DNA from: DSWT01 sp035373625
GTDB taxonomy: Bacteria; Chloroflexota; Anaerolineae; B4-G1; SLSP01
Length of the DNA: 64,000 nucleotides
Assembly (NCBI GenBank): GCA_035373625.1
Contig: DAOSNS010000012.1
Coordinates: forward strand, 32,543 to 96,542
Reading direction: 5' to 3'
This document shows, piece after piece, positions 60,559 through 64,000 of the stretch (positions within the stretch are counted from its first letter, which is position 1; the number at the start of each line of letters is the position of its first letter). The notes under the pieces are model-generated. The model saw only the letters and a list, made by a program, of their open reading frames with translations, was not told the DNA's origin and did no database searches. A program made the translations under genes and the position numbers.

Positions 60559-60603
60559 ACCGACGTGCTAACGTTCAAACGATTTTTTAGGAGGTATTGA
60601 AAA

Positions 60604-61371
60604 ATGGTCACAACTGCGTCACAAACGCACAAGTTAGTTCTGATTCGTCATGGTGAAAGCGTCTGGAACAAAGCCAATCTCTTCACCGGCTGGACAGATG
60701 TTGATCTTTCCGAGAAAGGCATCGAAGAGGCCCATACCGCTGGAAAAGCACTGCGCGAAGCCGGTTACGTGTTTGACGTAGCCTTTACGTCGGTGCTCAA
60801 ACGCGCCATCCGTACCCTGTGGATCGTGCTCGATGAGATGGACCTGATGTGGATTCCGGTCTACAACTCGTGGCGGCTGAACGAACGCCATTACGGCGCG
60901 CTGCAAGGATTGAACAAGGCGCAAACGGCCGCCAAGTACGGCGAAGATCAAGTGCTTATCTGGCGACGTAGCTATGACATTCAACCCCCGGCTTTGGAAA
61001 AAGACGATCCCCGCTGGCCGGGTCACGACCCACGCTACAAAGACCTCGATCCCGCCGACCTGCCGTTGACCGAGTGCCTGAAAGACACGGTGGCGCGCTT
61101 TATGCCCTACTGGCACGAGGTTATCGCACCGACCATCAAATCCGGCAAGCGTGTGGTCATTGCCGCCCACGGCAACAGCCTGCGTGCTCTGGTCAAGCAC
61201 CTTGACAACATCTCCGACGATGCCATCGTCGGCCTGAACATCCCGACGGGCATCCCCCTGGTATACGAACTGGACGCCGACCTGCGTCCTATCCGCCACG
61301 ACTATCTCGCCGACGAAGAAACCGTGCGTAAAGCGCAGGAAGCTGTTGCCAAACAGGGCAAAGCGAAATAG
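60604..61371 (+). CDS. gpmA: 2,3-bisphosphoglycerate-dependent phosphoglycerate mutase
   Basis: This protein of 255 residues has LIRHGESVWNKANLFTGW (phospho-His16), RLNERHYGALQG (acid Glu), RRSYDIQPP, and the second His in VVIAAHGNSLRAL. The insertion with PRWPGHDPRY is as in GpmA. It interconverts 3- and 2-phosphoglycerate in glycolysis. ATG 60604 follows GGAGG. A hairpin of the GTGATGCGTGA family follows its stop. The Lys-rich C-terminus (AKQGKAK) is slightly longer than usual. Confident. Confidence 0.95.
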   Translation: MVTTASQTHKLVLIRHGESVWNKANLFTGWTDVDLSEKGIEEAHTAGKALREAGYVFDVAFTSVLKRAIRTLWIVLDEMDLMWIPVYNSWRLNERHYGALQGLNKAQTAAKYGEDQVLIWRRSYDIQPPALEKDDPRWPGHDPRYKDLDPADLPLTECLKDTVARFMPYWHEVIAPTIKSGKRVVIAAHGNSLRALVKHLDNISDDAIVGLNIPTGIPLVYELDADLRPIRHDYLADEETVRKAQEAVAKQGKAK

Positions 61372-61394
61372 CTGCGTAAAACGTGATGCGTGAT

Positions 61395-61427
61395 GCGTGA
61401 CACGTGAGCAGCTTTCACGTGTCACGC
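61395..61427. repeat. Hairpin of the CGTGATGCGTGA family
   Basis: A perfect 13-bp stem, GCGTGACACGTGA (61395-61407), and its complement (61415-61427) have a 7-base loop, preceded by tandem GTGATGC. Same family as 54504-54540. It separates gpmA and recJ and lies just 11 bp before the recJ start. Confidence 0.75.
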
Positions 61428-61438
61428 ATAGCACAACT

Positions 61439-63769
61439 ATGAAACGTTGGCTAGACCCTAAACCCGTTGACGTCCCTCCAGCGCTGGCTGAATTTGTCGG
61501 CGGGCACCCCCTGGTCGCCGAGACGTTGGTGCGGCGCGGCATCACCACCGTCGAAGCCGCACGCGCTTTTCTGGATCCTCAGGCCTACACCCCGGCCCCG
61601 CCGACCGCGCTGCCGAACCTCGCCCGTGCCGCCGACCGCATCGAACAGGCCATCTGCACAGGTGAGCCGATCTGCGTGTGGGGCGATTTCGATGTTGACG
61701 GACAGACCGCCACCACCCTCCTGGTTGCCACCCTGCGCGAACTGGGCGCGCGCGTTACCTACCACATCCCCGTGCGTGCCACAGAATCCCACGGCGTGAA
61801 AATCGCCGCCCTGCAACCGATCCTCGATCAAGGCGCGCGTCTGATTCTTACCTGTGATACCGGCATTGATGCCCATGAGGCCATCGCGTATGCTGCCGCG
61901 CGTAACGTAGACGTAATTGTGACCGATCATCACGAATTGCCGGACACCCTGCCGCCCGCCTATGCCGTCGTCAATCCCCACTTGCTGCCCACCTCACACC
62001 CACTGGCTACCTTGCCCGGCGTCGGCGTCGCCTACAAACTGGCGGAAGCACTTTACGCGCGTGCCGGACGTGCGGACGAGGCGGCGAAACACCTCGATCT
62101 GGTGGCGTTGGGCATCGTCGCCGATGTTGCGGTGGTCAGCGGCGACACCCGTTACCTGCTCCAACGTGGCCTGGCAGCCCTGCGGACCACACGGCGACTC
62201 GGCTTGCAAGAATTGATGAAGCTGGCACGCATCAATCCTGCCCGACTCAGCGAAGAACACATCGGCTTTGCCCTGGGGCCGCGCCTCAACGCCCTCGGTC
62301 GCCTTGACGATGCCAACGTCATCGTAGACTTCCTCACCACCACCGATTTGACCCAGGCGCGCATCCTGGCCTCGGAGCTGGAAGCCTTGAACGACCGGCG
62401 CAAACTGCTGGGGGATCAAGTTCTCGCCGCCGCTCAAGATCAAATCGCCCAGAATCCCGTCTTATTGGAAAGCGCGGCACTGGTTCTCGCCGCGCCGGAA
62501 TGGCCCGTGGGCGTGATCGGCATCGTCGCCAACCGCCTCGCCGAACTTTATCACCGCCCCACGGTGCTCATCACCATCGGCGAAGACAACATCGGCCACG
62601 GCTCGGCGCGTTCAATCGAAGGCTGCCACATCACCGAGGCCCTGGCGACGCAGCACGACCTGCTTCGCAGCTACGGCGGTCACGCCATGGCAGCAGGACT
62701 CTCCCTGCACGCCGACGACATCCCCGCATTTCGGCGCGGCCTCTCACGGGCGGTCATGGCGCAGATCGGCGCGGCCCCACTTCAACCGGCGTTGTCCATT
62801 GACGGCTACCTTCCGTTGTCCGACTTCTCGCTCGACCTGGTGGCCGACCTGGAACGCCTGGCGCCCTTTGGGCCGGGGAATCCTCCGTTGACGTTGGCGA
62901 CGCGCGCCATTCACATCAAAGCAACCCGTCCTTTGGGACGCGACGAACGGCATCTCCTGCTCACCGTCGAGGACAACGACGGCGTCGAGCAACAAGTCAT
63001 CTGGTGGCGTTGGGACGGCGCACCTTTGCCGGAGGGCGTTTTCGACCTGGCGAACACCGTGCGCGTCAACGACTTTCGCGGGCAGAATGAACTACAAATC
63101 GTCTGGGAAGATGCCCGCCTTGTTACACCGGGGATTGCAGCCATCGCGCCGGAGGTGCCGAAGCTGGATATTGTGGACTATCGGCGTGAACCGCATCCCC
63201 TCACCCTGCTCAAACCCTTATTGGCGCTGGAGAACCTGCAAATCTGGCGTGAAGGCCCACTGAGCGGAGACATTCCCGGCGGCAACCGCAACGAACTGAC
63301 CGCCGCGGCCACCCTCGTCATCTGGACATCACCACCCGGCCCCGACGTATGGCGTGCGGTCATGGCGAAAGTTTCACCGACCACCGTTTACCTGTTCGCC
63401 GTTGATGCTGGCCTGGCGCGTCTGGAACCTTTCCTGAAGCACATTGCCGGCCTGGTAAAATACGCCCTCAAACACAATGAGGGTCGGGTTGATCTTTCGG
63501 CTATGGCGGCGGCGACGGCCAACCGCGAATCGGCGATCCGCCTGGCCCTGGCGTGGCTCGAAGCGCGTGGCGACATCACCATCGCATCCGAAGAAGGGAA
63601 CACCATGACCCTGCGTATCGGCGGCGAACGCACCGACTTGCGTGCCGATCGCGTCGCCGTGCAACTTGCTGCGCTACTGGATGAAGTGGCGGCTTACCGG
63701 CGTTACTTCGCACGGGCCGACATGGAAGCCCTGCGAACCCTGATGCTTGAGAACGGAAACAACGAATGA
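61439..63769 (+). CDS. recJ: Single-stranded-DNA-specific exonuclease RecJ
   Basis: This protein of 776 residues has a DHH phosphoesterase domain with CVWGDFDVDGQTAT (D83, D85, D87), LTCDTGID and VTDHHELP. The DHHA1 domain has SYGGHAMAAGL and GSARSIEG, followed by an OB-fold. About 200 extra C-terminal residues make it longer than the E. coli enzyme, as in Gram-positive and Thermus RecJ. It degrades single-stranded DNA 5'-3' in recombination and mismatch repair. ATG 61439 is chosen because any upstream start would read the hairpin repeat; no good ribosome-binding site is seen there. It complements the helicase-nuclease operon 1 kb upstream. Confidence 0.93.
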   Translation: MKRWLDPKPVDVPPALAEFVGGHPLVAETLVRRGITTVEAARAFLDPQAYTPAPPTALPNLARAADRIEQAICTGEPICVWGDFDVDGQTATTLLVATLRELGARVTYHIPVRATESHGVKIAALQPILDQGARLILTCDTGIDAHEAIAYAAARNVDVIVTDHHELPDTLPPAYAVVNPHLLPTSHPLATLPGVGVAYKLAEALYARAGRADEAAKHLDLVALGIVADVAVVSGDTRYLLQRGLAALRTTRRLGLQELMKLARINPARLSEEHIGFALGPRLNALGRLDDANVIVDFLTTTDLTQARILASELEALNDRRKLLGDQVLAAAQDQIAQNPVLLESAALVLAAPEWPVGVIGIVANRLAELYHRPTVLITIGEDNIGHGSARSIEGCHITEALATQHDLLRSYGGHAMAAGLSLHADDIPAFRRGLSRAVMAQIGAAPLQPALSIDGYLPLSDFSLDLVADLERLAPFGPGNPPLTLATRAIHIKATRPLGRDERHLLLTVEDNDGVEQQVIWWRWDGAPLPEGVFDLANTVRVNDFRGQNELQIVWEDARLVTPGIAAIAPEVPKLDIVDYRREPHPLTLLKPLLALENLQIWREGPLSGDIPGGNRNELTAAATLVIWTSPPGPDVWRAVMAKVSPTTVYLFAVDAGLARLEPFLKHIAGLVKYALKHNEGRVDLSAMAAATANRESAIRLALAWLEARGDITIASEEGNTMTLRIGGERTDLRADRVAVQLAALLDEVAAYRRYFARADMEALRTLMLENGNNE

Positions 63770-63777
63770 CCCTTCGC

Positions 63778-63805
63778 TTGACAAGAAAAAGGGCCGTGGT
63801 AGAAT
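63778..63805 (+). promoter_or_regulatory. Strong promoter P1 after recJ
   Basis: TTGACA (63778-63783), 16-nt spacer, TAGAAT (63800-63805). It directs transcription out of the right edge of the window. Confidence 0.75.
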
Positions 63806-63855
63806 AGCCTCTTGCCTGACAAACAAGCATCCCGTTGGGCAGAAAAACGAGCAAC

Positions 63856-63887
63856 TTGACAAGAAAGCAGAGTGTAGTAAACTACAC
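63856..63887 (+). promoter_or_regulatory. Promoter P2 with palindrome over the -10
   Basis: TTGACA (63856-63861), 16-nt spacer, TAAACT (63878-63883). The P1 and P2 -35 regions share TTGACAAGAAA. A perfect 7+2+7 palindrome, GTGTAGTAAACTACAC (63872-63887), covers the -10, so a repressor could block it. Confidence 0.6.
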
Positions 63888-63927
63888 GGCGTAAAGGCAG
63901 CAAGACACCGCAGGGCGAATTGCCGGG

Positions 63928-64000
63928 GCCGATGCTGAAGGGAAAGCATCGGCTTTCGTGTCGGAGGACCTTAACAATTGCAGAGTGACAGGAAAGACGG
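63928..64000 (+). other. Leader region with hairpin, possibly of an rRNA operon
   Basis: GCCGATGCT/AGCATCGGC forms a 9-bp stem (63928-63936, 63945-63953) followed by TTTCGTG. Further on, GACCTTAACAATTG (63967-63980) resembles boxA antiterminator sequence. No coding frame is present up to the edge. Tandem strong promoters plus such a leader suggest a stable-RNA operon beyond the window. Confidence 0.35.

Noticed and set aside
1..64000. tRNA genes
   Set aside because: I looked for T-arm GGTTCGAxTCC patterns with matching acceptor stems; the only convincing one belongs to the tmRNA. A covariance search would be needed to exclude unusual tRNAs.

Overview
The window reads as a GC-rich (about 60% by eye) chromosomal segment of a Chloroflexota bacterium, most likely an Anaerolineae-type lineage. 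The pointers are a giant BTAD/ATPase/TPR regulator, DUF4013, DUF5680, SdpI-like and roadblock proteins, secreted repeat proteins ending in a YLPLVxR tail, and a TerY-type vWA/PP2C/kinase cluster. No phage, plasmid or full-length insertion sequence is visible. Short mobile elements and AT-rich intergenic repeats are plentiful.

Layout. 1-8.1 kb: a 5'-truncated GH13 enzyme, a response-regulator/GAF/class III cyclase with a damaged active site, an aminotransferase, an aldo/keto reductase and a DUF4013 membrane protein. 8.1-12.2 kb: the BTAD regulator and a small conserved protein. 12.3-21.3 kb: four exported proteins (a beta-roll-like protein, a PKD-like repeat protein, an NHL-type propeller, and a metalloprotease/propeller/PKD protein). 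Three of the four end in YLPLVxR, and two share a nearly identical 519-bp PKD block. 22-28.4 kb: a sugar catabolic set (isomerase, AraD-like epimerase/aldolase, UxaA-type dehydratase), interrupted by an AT-richer type II restriction-modification pair, then an SdpI-like protein.

28.5-41.2 kb is the most unusual part. It holds a DUF5680 protein, a vWA protein, a PP2C phosphatase, two leucine-rich-repeat proteins sharing a new-looking N-terminal module, an active-looking zinc-ribbon kinase, and a second kinase fused to a degenerate copy of the first. A solitary DNA methyltransferase with a remnant of a BglII-like endonuclease sits between the two LRR genes, and an adenosine deaminase follows the second. 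The proposed reading is a reversible-phosphorylation switch (kinases against PP2C, vWA as scaffold) acting on or through the LRR proteins. This extends the known TerY-P triad.

41.4-55 kb: DegV, an L,D-transpeptidase, a lipoprotein, an Uma2 remnant, a roadblock protein, two SAM methyltransferases, a KimA-like permease, an enolase-superfamily dehydratase, DNA polymerase III delta', a THEP1-type NTPase, tmRNA (ssrA, minus strand) and inositol-phosphate synthase behind a strong promoter and a 24-bp perfect palindrome. 55.3-60.5 kb: a three-gene helicase/helicase/Fe-S-nuclease operon that looks like AddAB split into separate subunits. 60.6-64 kb: gpmA, recJ, and two strong promoters with a leader that may open an rRNA operon just past the window.

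Five copies of a 110-165 bp palindromic element with about 16-bp terminal inverted repeats lie between genes. Four of them are flanked by perfect direct repeats of 9, 10, 12 and 13 bp, which is direct evidence of transposition (a MITE family). Good promoters in the window consistently show a 16-nt spacer, often with TACAAT as the -10.
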